Positions 34,685 through 42,781 of a DNA stretch of 64,000 nucleotides are shown here, piece by piece. Below the pieces are notes generated by a model. That model was not told the origin of the DNA. It ran no database searches and saw only the letters and a list, made by a program, of their open reading frames with translations. The DNA lies in the NCBI GenBank assembly GCA_002415855.1, contig DIAS01000068.1, positions 1,132 to 65,131 of the forward strand. The letters run 5' to 3'. Each line of letters starts with the position of its first letter. Within the stretch, counting starts at the first letter, position 1. Made by a program: the position numbers and the translations under genes. Origin of the DNA: Bacteroidales bacterium UBA5072. Its GTDB lineage: Bacteria > Bacteroidota > Bacteroidia > Bacteroidales > UBA10428.

Positions 34685-36374
34685 CCTCTAAATTTAACAA
34701 GTTAATTTGATTATTATCATAGCGTTTCATCTTTTCTTTTAGTCTCTCCCAGAATTCTGATATAAAGGGGAGATTACAGTCATTCTTATGGTTGCAGGAG
34801 CTGCAATTAAAACAATCGGGTAAATTCATCCTGTGAAATACGTCCCGCGGTCTGAAACTTTCATTTCCTCCACAGAGGGATCTCAGGAATGGCAAGGATT
34901 GCATCTCGCTGAGCGAAAAGTGGTCCGAAATTCTGCCCTGCAGAATACTGAAACTGATCAGGCCAAGGAGTTGCTCCGAATTTAACCGGCCAACCGGGTG
35001 CTTTGGATAATACCTGAAATAATCACCGGTGTGAAATTCCTTATCGGGCGAGACATCAACGTACTTCTGCAACGAACGGAGCATGTTTGTTCGTTCTTTG
35101 CCGGTGCTCCTTTTCAGGTTTGCCATTACCGGCAGGAACTGATCAAACTCGAGAAATGCGGTTGAAAATGAGTTGTCAGGGAAACTGGTAATTTCACTCA
35201 TACCTGGAATGTAGACAGAATAGGCAGGTTGCCCCAGAAATGAATTATCCCTTACAAAGAGTTTCCTGCTGTCTCTTTTCAAAATAGCGAAGAGAAATTG
35301 AAGATCCTGCTGATCAGAAACAGATTCGGGATGCTCAAATCCTGCAAATTCATAAGAAGGAGCATCTGCCAAAAGATCAGGAGGCCATTGACCGGCATAG
35401 GCTTGAATTGTCCGACCCAGACTCTTTCTCCAAAAATCAGCATCGAGGTTATAGGGCAGGTTTTCAATGAGTTCTTTCGCAGGCTGAAAAAGTATGGCCC
35501 CACCCTGGAAAATTTCTGTAAAGCAACGTTCCAGTGCCGTTATAGGGCTGGGATCCGCGCCAAGATGAAAGGCGTGGCCGTTCTCATCATTGCTCAGCAA
35601 TACACCTATAACCGGGTATCCCTTGCCCATTGAACAATCCTTAATCCTTATGCGATAGCCAAACTGATGTATTAACAGGTTGATCTTTTCAGAGATTTCT
35701 GTTCCTTCGAAACAGGACAAAGGGATATCAGGGGGACAAAACGGATCTTTATACAGGGACTTCATGACAAACCGTTCAAAGATCTCTGAGATACCCTGTA
35801 TCAGGGCTTCTTCAGGCGTATTGCCACTGCACATACCATTACTGCCGACGATGACCTGCATTTCCCTGAAAGGGAAATATGCCGTCTTTCTTTCAAATAT
35901 TTCATAAAACGGGATGCCTGCATGCCAATGGCTGTTTTTATATTGATGCCGAGATATACCGGTGAGGAAGAAAAAATTATCTGCAAAAACGGAATTTGAA
36001 TGTTTTCCTGTTAAAAAGTATTTCTCATCGGGGAAATGAAAGAACTGATGGATTGTCTGTTTCTCTCGCTCACCTTCGGAGGGATATAGAAGCACCGAAT
36101 AAAAAGCGAGATTCTGAACTCTTTCGATCATTTCGCCCCAGGCACTGGCTGAGGCCCATTCACTTGAGCCACCTTTGCCATAGGTTGTGAAAACCTCCTG
36201 CTGATTTTCCGGGTTAATTAAACTTAATTTGCAGGCCTTGAAATAAGCATTGCCTTCAACTGGTGTTTCGATCATTTCCGCACCAAGATCACTGAATATG
36301 GCCCTGATGATCCTGACAGTTTCATGCGGAGGTTTTGCTTTATAGGGCTTGACCCTTTTCAACGGCTTTGCCAT
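34644..36374 (-). CDS. YcaO family protein with C-terminal cysteine cluster
   Basis: YcaO enzymes use ATP to activate peptide backbone amides, giving azolines, thioamides or amidines. The 576-residue protein has the three hallmark ATP-site regions: YGKGGSSEWASASAWGEMIER (66-85), NGMCSGNTPEEALIQG with ISEIFER (179-201) and DPSPITALERCFTEIFQG (274-291). The C-terminus lacks the PxPxP end found in many azoline-forming cyclodehydratases, and instead carries CFNCSSCNHKNDC with Cys521, 524, 527 and 533, which could bind metal or an Fe-S cluster. No separate E1-like or TfuA partner is visible. It overlaps the radical SAM genes on both sides by 35 and 41 bases. Confidence 0.9.
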   Translation of the reverse strand: MAKPLKRVKPYKAKPPHETVRIIRAIFSDLGAEMIETPVEGNAYFKACKLSLINPENQQEVFTTYGKGGSSEWASASAWGEMIERVQNLAFYSVLLYPSEGEREKQTIHQFFHFPDEKYFLTGKHSNSVFADNFFFLTGISRHQYKNSHWHAGIPFYEIFERKTAYFPFREMQVIVGSNGMCSGNTPEEALIQGISEIFERFVMKSLYKDPFCPPDIPLSCFEGTEISEKINLLIHQFGYRIRIKDCSMGKGYPVIGVLLSNDENGHAFHLGADPSPITALERCFTEIFQGGAILFQPAKELIENLPYNLDADFWRKSLGRTIQAYAGQWPPDLLADAPSYEFAGFEHPESVSDQQDLQFLFAILKRDSRKLFVRDNSFLGQPAYSVYIPGMSEITSFPDNSFSTAFLEFDQFLPVMANLKRSTGKERTNMLRSLQKYVDVSPDKEFHTGDYFRYYPKHPVGRLNSEQLLGLISFSILQGRISDHFSLSEMQSLPFLRSLCGGNESFRPRDVFHRMNLPDCFNCSSCNHKNDCNLPFISEFWERLKEKMKRYDNNQINLLNLEDASSGYLYHTLPG

Positions 36375-37326
36375 GACCAGCTATGGGATTATAAAACCTT
36401 TGAATTCTGAATGACAGACAACCACCGTTGCACCGGTTATTGAACAAAGGGCAGGAGGAACAGTACGGGTATATTCCTATGGTCTTATATGATGTCAATG
36501 CCTCCTCGAATTTTCCAATCAGGTCTCCAGCCTGCAATTCATCGTGGATTTTAATTTTTGTCAGATTATTCAACGGGTAGCATGAAATAAAAGAGCCATC
36601 GGACAGCAAATCAATTATGGGATGGCAGCAGGTTCCGGCTTTCACCAATTCATCCGCTAAAAGTTCATAATGCTCCTGTGGAAACATACAGGGAACAAAG
36701 CCACAGTCAAATCCCAGCGATATTCCCGATTTTTTTGCATCGAGCTTGAATTTTGCGATCTTTTGCCCAATTTTGGGATATTCCTTCGGATGCAGGTAAA
36801 TATTGACCATGCTCAGAACCGAATGTGATATCCCCATCCGGATCTCCTTTTTGAGCCCGAATTTATTCACATAATCCAGCAGGTAATGCAATTCCTGCCT
36901 GGCGTTGTATATATTCACCCCGGCAATGATAACCGGTCCAAGCTTTTGCATCACCTCCAGCTGACGCCTGGTGCCTGCCTCATTCTTCTCCTCCGGCTGT
37001 ATGGTGTTCAGCAAAATAGAAAGCTTTTCTCGGGGTATGGAATACAGAAATTCCAGAACTTTATCCGAGATAAGTCCATTGGTAAAAAGCATTACGCTGA
37101 GACCACGGTTCAGTGCTTTCCCAACAAAACTTATAAATGCCGGATGAAGCGTAGGTTCTCCACCCAGCAGCCGGGCCTGCCGTATACCCGATCTCTCAAG
37201 GTAATCCAGCGCTTTTTCATAAAGCCCCTCCTCCATATGGGCTTTGCCATACTCATTTCGCGTATCGTTGGCAAAACAATACACACAGCTTTTGTTGCAG
37301 ACATTGGTAATTGACAGGTTGGCCAT
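36340..37326 (-). CDS. Second radical SAM protein with SPASM-like C-terminus
   Basis: This is a cytoplasmic radical SAM protein of 328 residues. The SAM cluster site CNKSCVYC (Cys10, 14, 17) lies at the very N-terminus, so there is no leader-binding domain in front. LLGGEPTLHP (54-63) is the GGE-type motif. Near the C-terminus CSSCPLFNNRCNGGC (Cys289, 292, 299, 303) resembles a short SPASM or Twitch auxiliary-cluster domain. It may depend on the small PqqD-like protein encoded 11 bases upstream for substrate binding. Its stop codon lies inside the YcaO gene. The reaction is unknown. Confidence 0.88.
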   Translation of the reverse strand: MANLSITNVCNKSCVYCFANDTRNEYGKAHMEEGLYEKALDYLERSGIRQARLLGGEPTLHPAFISFVGKALNRGLSVMLFTNGLISDKVLEFLYSIPREKLSILLNTIQPEEKNEAGTRRQLEVMQKLGPVIIAGVNIYNARQELHYLLDYVNKFGLKKEIRMGISHSVLSMVNIYLHPKEYPKIGQKIAKFKLDAKKSGISLGFDCGFVPCMFPQEHYELLADELVKAGTCCHPIIDLLSDGSFISCYPLNNLTKIKIHDELQAGDLIGKFEEALTSYKTIGIYPYCSSCPLFNNRCNGGCLSFRIQRFYNPIAGHGKAVEKGQAL

Positions 37327-37337
37327 GCTGTAGGGAA

Positions 37338-37772
37338 CTATTTGTCTGACAATCCTATTTCATCCATGTTAAATGATTCTCTGGGATGGCAGATCCGCCA
37401 TGATGCCAATCTGAAAAACAAGGAGGTGACGGTACTGTAAATATTGTGGTAAGGCAGATCCGCCTCATTCCGGATCAACAGTGCGGTTTGTTGAAGCGAT
37501 TTGCCTTGCTGAAAATATTCGAATGCCTTGAGCTCAGTTTCGTTTAGCTCCACACACAGGTATTTGTTAAACCTGCTTTCCGGTATGATAAAGAGGTTAT
37601 TGTCCAAATGCCAGTTCTCCTCGGGAAAGAATACCGGTTCTATTTGCTCAATCATCTTTTCAGGCAGTTCATGCAACCTGTTCAGCGGTATATGCTGAAC
37701 ACCGCGGATCTCATCGCGCAGAACGCCCAACTGACCAATAAACTGCCTGAAAAAGTCCCTTCTTGAATGCAT
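37338..37772 (-). CDS. Small protein with PqqD-like (RiPP recognition-type) C-terminal domain
   Basis: This 144-residue protein is probably cytoplasmic. The N-terminus has SRRDFFRQFIGQLGVLRDEI, which looks like a twin-arginine motif but is not followed by a hydrophobic core, so it is not a signal. Residues about 70-130 (YLCVELNETELKAF, then SLQQTALLIRN and FFRLASWRICHP) fit the pattern of a PqqD-like winged helix: Asn-x-Thr, a helix, an E/Q-T-A-x-L turn and two terminal helices. PqqD domains present the precursor peptide to radical SAM enzymes. The assignment is by eye and moderate. It is 11 bases before the second radical SAM gene and 39 after the C1 peptidase. Confidence 0.6.
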   Translation of the reverse strand: MHSRRDFFRQFIGQLGVLRDEIRGVQHIPLNRLHELPEKMIEQIEPVFFPEENWHLDNNLFIIPESRFNKYLCVELNETELKAFEYFQQGKSLQQTALLIRNEADLPYHNIYSTVTSLFFRLASWRICHPRESFNMDEIGLSDK

Positions 37773-37811
37773 GGTAGAGAATCGCTATCCTAAATCATCA
37801 GGGTTGTTATC

Positions 37812-39059
37812 CTATTTTACCTTATCCATTATCTCCTTCACCGCATCCTTATGCACCATAAAATCCATCATCTTCAACTTCACATAATCCTCCGAAAAGA
37901 AATAATAACCGAACTCCTTAGCATTCTCATCGTTATTGCGTGAACCGGAACCTGAATCCTTGATCAGGTACCAGTCTTTACCATCCTTTTCAAGGTAACC
38001 CACCAGGTGTATGCCATGGTCATCGGTGGTGGTCCTGTTGGAGAATCTGAACTGACGGGCATCGTCATTGATATATGTTGCGGGTATATCAAAATCGGGT
38101 ACTATTGCACATTGGGTGTAACGGTCGAATCCAGGTTCAGAAACATCGCCACCGATACTGAGCGTATACCCTTTTCTGATTGCACTTTTCAATGCAGACA
38201 TGTAAACATCAAGTGGAACATTGATGTAGGCTGTGCTGTGCCACCAGTTGTCAGGCACTTTATACTCAACCAGCTGATAAAAAGGTTCCTGCCTGTATGA
38301 AAGGATGTCAACATAATCATCCGGGTTGATCTTCACAACATCGTTAAGGTATTGCAGGGGTGTTAACTTTTTCCCGTTCACGATAATTTCCGCCGGAGGC
38401 TCTCCCAGGTAATGGTTCATAATGGACTTGATGGTGGCAATGGCGGCCTCTTCGTTCCAGCCTGAGTTGGCCTTCAAGGATTCGAGGTAGCTTTTCATTT
38501 CTTCTATCATGAGCTCATGATTGTGGTATTTTCGGCCATTCAGCAACCCGGTATAAGCTTCGGCGGGTACCACACCGTATTTTTTCCAGATGCGGGTGGT
38601 GGCATTGGCCTCAGATCCTTCATCAAACACTGAGTTCCCTCGCTCCTGTACATACCGCCTTGCTTTTTCAACATATTCCCAATAAACACTATAAATCTCG
38701 GACAATTTCACCTGTATTTTATTGATCCTGTAAGCCTCCGATTCCAGAAAGGATGTTGTGGAAAAACACCAGCATGTGCCCGTATTCCCTTGCGAAATCG
38801 GTGCATTGTGCCAGTACTGGTTTGTATACAGATCAACCTTGTTTGGGAAAGAAGCATCACTGAGATCTGCCACGAAGCTTCTGGCAGGTTTCGGTGGTTC
38901 AAGCTTTTCATTCATTTCCCGGTCGTCCCTGAGAATGGAATTCTGGTAAAAACCCGGTCTGGACTCCCTGAATGTGGCTTTGTCCTTGTTCTGGCAGTAT
39001 ACATGACCTGAGACAGAGCAGGCAGCAAAAGTTGCTATAAATAATATCCTCGTTTTCAT
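37812..39059 (-). CDS. Exported C1-family cysteine peptidase (bleomycin hydrolase-like)
   Basis: This is a 415-residue exported peptidase of the papain fold, C1 family, close to the Bacteroidota aminopeptidase C group. Signal peptide MKTRILFIATFAACSVSGHV is followed by a mature chain with QGNTGTCWCF; Gln90 is the oxyanion residue and Cys96 the nucleophile. The catalytic His is in DDHGIHLVGY. The third residue, normally Asn in NSWG, is Asp in IKDSGSGS, a feature I believe is shared by this Bacteroidota subgroup. It heads the cluster on the minus strand, so it could be the processing peptidase for the WD40 tails, or a general housekeeping peptidase that happens to lie beside it. Confidence 0.85.
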   Translation of the reverse strand: MKTRILFIATFAACSVSGHVYCQNKDKATFRESRPGFYQNSILRDDREMNEKLEPPKPARSFVADLSDASFPNKVDLYTNQYWHNAPISQGNTGTCWCFSTTSFLESEAYRINKIQVKLSEIYSVYWEYVEKARRYVQERGNSVFDEGSEANATTRIWKKYGVVPAEAYTGLLNGRKYHNHELMIEEMKSYLESLKANSGWNEEAAIATIKSIMNHYLGEPPAEIIVNGKKLTPLQYLNDVVKINPDDYVDILSYRQEPFYQLVEYKVPDNWWHSTAYINVPLDVYMSALKSAIRKGYTLSIGGDVSEPGFDRYTQCAIVPDFDIPATYINDDARQFRFSNRTTTDDHGIHLVGYLEKDGKDWYLIKDSGSGSRNNDENAKEFGYYFFSEDYVKLKMMDFMVHKDAVKEIMDKVK

Positions 39060-39089
39060 GCTGGGTAATTAATAATTTGATTGCGGAAT

Positions 39090-39830
39090 TTACATTTTTT
39101 TTTGATTTGAATCATCAAGAACTATGACTTCTTCCTGTTCGAGTATTTTCTCACCTTTGTAACGCAGCATCAGTTGGGCCAGGGTGATGACATCACGCCG
39201 GCAATACTCCACTATTCTTCCTAAATCCTTGTCTTTCCAATAAACCATGGCAACCTGCCCGCCATCCATATCGGATTTGGGACTTTCCAGGCCGAAAAGA
39301 GCAGCCAGTAGTTCCAGAGAGGTATAATGCTTGTGGTCCCCAAATTTCCACAATTCCAGGGTATCCAGGTGCCGGGTTTCCCATGGACGTTTGCCCGCAA
39401 TATCAAAAGGAGAAGGTAATCTCACGCCATTGACCAGCATTCGCCTTGCAATAAAAGGATAATCAAATTCCTTCCCGTTATGGGCACAGAGATCGATATC
39501 CCTTTTCTGACACAGTCGGGTAACCAGATCCGCAAAAGCTAACAATAGTTCTTTTTCCTCATCCGCATAGAATGATTTCAACCGGAACACCCGCTTGTCT
39601 TCCTGCAAGCCGATCATACCAGTCGAAATGCAGATGATCCGGCCAAATTCGGCATAAATGCCGGCACGCGGGTACAAGATCTCAGGCGTCTCAGCCTCCT
39701 TTTTCAGATACACAGCTTTCTTTTCCCAAAGATTTCTGAATGGTTCGGGAACCTGGTCAAAGGACGGCCAGGCTGGAACTGTTTCAATGTCGAGAAACAG
39801 AATGTTACTGATTTTTACCTGCTCTAACAT
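39090..39830 (-). CDS. Predicted 3'-5' exonuclease related to PolB exonuclease domain
   Basis: This is a cytoplasmic DEDD-type exonuclease of 246 residues (DNA_pol_B_exo2 family). ExoI is FLDIETVP, ExoII lies in LCAHNGKEFDYPFIARR, and ExoIII is in YCRRDVITLAQLML; together they provide the acidic metal ligands. The polymerase part of DNA polymerase B is absent, as usual for this family. It may share a transcript with the C1 peptidase 30 bases downstream, or that gene may have its own start. It is divergent from manA and has a good promoter at 39868-39899. Confidence 0.88.
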   Translation of the reverse strand: MLEQVKISNILFLDIETVPAWPSFDQVPEPFRNLWEKKAVYLKKEAETPEILYPRAGIYAEFGRIICISTGMIGLQEDKRVFRLKSFYADEEKELLLAFADLVTRLCQKRDIDLCAHNGKEFDYPFIARRMLVNGVRLPSPFDIAGKRPWETRHLDTLELWKFGDHKHYTSLELLAALFGLESPKSDMDGGQVAMVYWKDKDLGRIVEYCRRDVITLAQLMLRYKGEKILEQEEVIVLDDSNQKKM

Positions 39831-39850
39831 GGGTATGATTTAAGAATCAC

Positions 39851-39858
39851 TATTTTTG
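39851..39858 (+). promoter_or_regulatory. -7 box before manA
   Basis: TATTTTTG followed by C fits TAnnTTTG and lies 63 bases before the manA ATG. No good -33 TTTG was found at the right distance. Confidence 0.5.
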
Positions 39859-39867
39859 CAATTTCCT

Positions 39868-39899
39868 CAAAATTTACGAACATTCAGGCAGAAACAAAA
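39868..39899 (-). promoter_or_regulatory. Probable promoter of the exonuclease gene
   Basis: On the minus strand TTTTG (39899-39895) is followed after 18 bases by TAAATTTTG (39876-39868), close to TTTG-N19-TAnnTTTG with one extra T. It lies 38 bases before the exonuclease ATG. Confidence 0.45.
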
Positions 39900-39921
39900 G
39901 ATATAACTCAAATATCCTAAG

Positions 39922-40950
39922 ATGAACAGGCTTTACCCTTTAAAATTCAAACCCATCATCAAAGACAAGATCTGGGGAGGTATTAGGCTTAAAACGCTGC
40001 TCAACAAAAGCTGCAAGACAGACAAAGCCGGGGAGAGCTGGGAGATCAGTGGTTTTCCCGGAAATATTTCACGGGTGAAAAATGGCTTCCTTGCCGGAAA
40101 CAGCCTTGAAGAACTTGTTGAAGTATACATGGGTGACCTGGTGGGCGATGGTGTTTTTGAGCATTTCGGAACGCTCTTTCCTTTGCTGATAAAATTCATT
40201 GATGCCAACGACAATTTGTCGGTTCAGGTTCATCCCGGTGATGAACTTGCGCTGAAGCAATTCGGTTCCTATGGCAAAACCGAAATGTGGTATGTTATTG
40301 AAGCAGAAGAAAATGCGGAGATCATAGTGGGTTTTAACCAGGCCATTGATCGGGAAAAATACATGCAACAGCTGAACAACAAATCCCTGCTGTCCATTTT
40401 AAATGTTGAAAAAACCAGGGCCGGAGATGTATTTTTTCTTCCAGCCGGAAGAATACATGCCATAGGACCAGGTATTCTCCTTGCTGAAATTCAGCAAACC
40501 TCTGATGCCACACTCCGGATATACGATTATGAGCGCCTCGATGACAAAGGAGAACCCCGTGAACTACATATCGAAAAAGCACTGGAGGCTATGGATTTCC
40601 GGTTGGCTGATGCCTATAAAACAGGTTACACGAAAAACCCTGACACGCCCAATAAGCTTGTATCCTGCCAGTACTTCACTACGAATTACCTTGAGCTGAC
40701 CAGGTCTATCAGTCGCGATTACAATGCACTTGATTCCTTCGTCATTTACATGTGTATCGCAGGCAGTTTTACCGTCCTTTACCATGATACCGAACGTGAA
40801 CCAGTCACTAAAGGTGAAACTGTTCTGCTGCCGGCTGAGATAAAAAACGTACAGCTCATCCCCGATCAGGGTGCCAAAATTCTGGAAGTCTATATCGAAG
40901 GGTTGAAAGCCACAGACAGAACCGAGGAATTACTGGACAGCATCATATGA
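39922..40950 (+). CDS. manA: Mannose-6-phosphate isomerase, class I
   Basis: The enzyme interconverts mannose 6-phosphate and fructose 6-phosphate for nucleotide-mannose and sugar catabolism. The 342-residue protein has the type I zinc site in NLSVQVHPGDE and the Glu in YGKTEMWYVIEAE, with a further ligand in FFLPAGRIHAIGPG. LLAEIQQTSDATLRIYDY is the catalytic Arg region. The C-terminal cupin domain ends at LLDSII. The engB start codon overlaps its stop by 4 bases (ATGA), which indicates translational coupling. Confidence 0.92.
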   Translation: MNRLYPLKFKPIIKDKIWGGIRLKTLLNKSCKTDKAGESWEISGFPGNISRVKNGFLAGNSLEELVEVYMGDLVGDGVFEHFGTLFPLLIKFIDANDNLSVQVHPGDELALKQFGSYGKTEMWYVIEAEENAEIIVGFNQAIDREKYMQQLNNKSLLSILNVEKTRAGDVFFLPAGRIHAIGPGILLAEIQQTSDATLRIYDYERLDDKGEPRELHIEKALEAMDFRLADAYKTGYTKNPDTPNKLVSCQYFTTNYLELTRSISRDYNALDSFVIYMCIAGSFTVLYHDTEREPVTKGETVLLPAEIKNVQLIPDQGAKILEVYIEGLKATDRTEELLDSII

Positions 40951-41555
40951 TGGATATCCAAAGCGTCAGATTCATCAAAAGCAGTCCGGACCTGAAATCC
41001 TGTCCGCCGGCCGGTCCGCCTGAATACGCCTTTGCCGGGCGTTCTAATGTAGGGAAATCCTCGCTGCTCAACCTGCTCGTCAACATGAAGAACCTGGCCA
41101 AGACTTCCGCCACACCCGGTAAAACAAGGCTTATCAACCACTACCTGGTTAATGAAAGCTGGTACATGGTTGATCTGCCCGGATATGGTTACGCAAGGAC
41201 AGGGAAAAAGACACGTGATACCTTTCTTACTGCAATCGGTGACTATGCATTGCATCGTGAAACACTGGGCTGTCTTTTTATACTCATTGACTGCCGGCAC
41301 AAGCCACTTGCCAACGACCTGGAATTTATAAATTGGGCCGGCACCGGCCAGATCCCGCTTGCACTTGTTTTTACCAAAACCGATAAGCTTTCCGCCCCTG
41401 GCCTGGACAGTAACCTGACTATTTACAAAAAAAGCCTGGCGCAAAGCTGGGAAGAACTTCCTGTTATGTTCTTCACTTCGTCGTTTAACCGTACCGGAAG
41501 CGAGGAAATTCTGAAGTTCATTGAAAAGAGCAATGAGAGTTATAGAAACAAGTGA
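40947..41555 (+). CDS. engB: Ribosome biogenesis GTPase EngB (YihA/YsxC)
   Basis: This is a 202-residue essential GTPase that assists assembly of the large ribosomal subunit. G1 is GRSNVGKSS, the G2 threonine lies in SATPGKT, G3 is DLPGYGYA, G4 is TKTDK, and G5 is TSSFN. It opens at the ATG overlapping the manA stop, with a second ATG at 40950. The length and motif order are standard. A long frame on the opposite strand (40890-41588) is only a shadow. Confidence 0.95.
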   Translation: MMDIQSVRFIKSSPDLKSCPPAGPPEYAFAGRSNVGKSSLLNLLVNMKNLAKTSATPGKTRLINHYLVNESWYMVDLPGYGYARTGKKTRDTFLTAIGDYALHRETLGCLFILIDCRHKPLANDLEFINWAGTGQIPLALVFTKTDKLSAPGLDSNLTIYKKSLAQSWEELPVMFFTSSFNRTGSEEILKFIEKSNESYRNK

Positions 41556-41629
41556 CTGTTGATTATAGCCTGTTAAAAACTGATTCATTAAAATATTACT
41601 CCCTCAATTCATGTTGAGCAGATATTTTC

Positions 41630-41637
41630 TACATTTG
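41630..41637 (+). promoter_or_regulatory. -7 box before prs
   Basis: TACATTTG followed by C is a perfect TAnnTTTG match, 31 bases before the prs ATG. TTG at 41614-41616 lies too close to be a standard -33 element. Confidence 0.6.
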
Positions 41638-41668
41638 CAGCACCCTAAAAATCTGAAATGCTTCATCA

Positions 41669-42607
41669 ATGAAAATAAAGGCTCCGATTAAGTTTTTCTC
41701 CGGCCGGGCATCCCACTACCTGGCTGAAAAAATCACAAAAAGTTATGGTACAGAATTGGGAAAGACTTCCGTTCTGGAGTTCAGTGACGGTGAATTTCAA
41801 CCATATTTTGAAGAGTCGGTTCGCGGCTGTATAGTTTTCATTGTCCAATCGACCTTTCCCCCATCGGATAATCTGATGGAACTTTTATTGCTGATCGATG
41901 CGGCCAAACGCGCATCAGCCTACCAGGTTGTAGCAGTTATGCCCTATCTGGGTTTGGCAAGGCAGGACAGGAAGGACAGGCCCAGATGCAGCATCGGGGC
42001 CAAGCTGGTAGCGGATATCCTTACTGCCGCCGGGGCCGACCGCGTCATGACCATGGACCTCCATGCCGACCAGATCCAGGGATTCTTTAATGTACCGGTT
42101 GATCATCTTTACGGATCAACAATATTTGTTCCTTATATAAAAAGCCTGGCTCTTGAGAACCTCGTCATCGCAGCTCCGGATATGGGCGGTACCAAAAGAG
42201 CCAATGCATATTCAAGGTTCCTGAATTGTGAAATGGTGATTTGTTATAAAGTAAGGAAGGTTGCCAATGTTGTTGAAGAAATAAAGGTTATCGGTGAAAT
42301 TAAGGATAAAAATATTGTGATCGTGGATGACATGATCGACACTGCCGGCACGGTATGCCTGGCCTCTAAACTCATGATGGATCAGGGCGCCAGGAGTGTC
42401 AGGGTGGTTTGTTCCCATCCGGTTTTGTCAGGCCCTGCTTATGAACGTATTGAAAAATCTCAGATTACCGAAGTGGTTGTTACTGATACAATACCCCTGA
42501 GAGGACAATCGGAGAAGATCAAGGTTCTGACAATTGCAGACTTGTTTGCGGATGTGATCCACAAAGTCTATAAGTATAAGTCGATTACGAAGAACTTTAT
42601 TGTTTGA
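41669..42607 (+). CDS. prs: Ribose-phosphate pyrophosphokinase (PRPP synthetase)
   Basis: The enzyme makes PRPP from ribose 5-phosphate and ATP for purine, pyrimidine, histidine and NAD synthesis. The 312-residue protein has IDAAKRASAYQVVAVMPYLG followed by the ATP-loop ARQDRKDRPRCSIGAK, MTMDLHADQIQGFF, and the PRPP-binding motif VIVDDMIDTAGT. It has its own promoter box and is followed by rplY and pth, a common Bacteroidota order. Confidence 0.95.
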   Translation: MKIKAPIKFFSGRASHYLAEKITKSYGTELGKTSVLEFSDGEFQPYFEESVRGCIVFIVQSTFPPSDNLMELLLLIDAAKRASAYQVVAVMPYLGLARQDRKDRPRCSIGAKLVADILTAAGADRVMTMDLHADQIQGFFNVPVDHLYGSTIFVPYIKSLALENLVIAAPDMGGTKRANAYSRFLNCEMVICYKVRKVANVVEEIKVIGEIKDKNIVIVDDMIDTAGTVCLASKLMMDQGARSVRVVCSHPVLSGPAYERIEKSQITEVVVTDTIPLRGQSEKIKVLTIADLFADVIHKVYKYKSITKNFIV

Positions 42608-42617
42608 GATCATTCGT

Positions 42618-42660
42618 AAGAATTCACTATTCATCATTCATCATTCATAATTCATAATTA
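42618..42660. repeat. Short imperfect ATTCAT repeat
   Basis: Six or so copies of ATTCAT or ATTCATAA in a 43-base AT-rich stretch between prs and the rplY promoter. It is a low-complexity tract; it may be a spacer for transcription, and no other role is seen. Confidence 0.5.
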
Positions 42661-42665
42661 ATTTC

Positions 42666-42673
42666 TATATTTG
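42666..42673 (+). promoter_or_regulatory. -7 box before rplY
   Basis: TATATTTG followed by C fits TAnnTTTG exactly. It is 108 bases before the rplY ATG, so the mRNA would have a leader of about 100 bases, which is AT-rich and might be regulatory. Confidence 0.6.
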
Positions 42674-42781
42674 CCCTCCTTTTTAAACCACTGTTTATTA
42701 TTAAACAATGGTGTAATGGGGAATCCGCATTGATCGGAATTCCAAGTAGCACATTGTAGAATTGTTTAATTAATTTTTGAA

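Noticed and set aside
37700..37772. Twin-arginine signal peptide on the 144-residue protein
   Set aside because: SRRDFF is followed by charged residues and no hydrophobic core, so it cannot be an export signal.
40890..41588. Long minus-strand frame of 232 codons opposite engB
   Set aside because: It mirrors the engB gene, has no family features, and engB itself has all GTPase motifs.
42618..42660. Possible CRISPR or direct repeat array
   Set aside because: Units of only 6 to 8 bases without spacers; a simple low-complexity tract.
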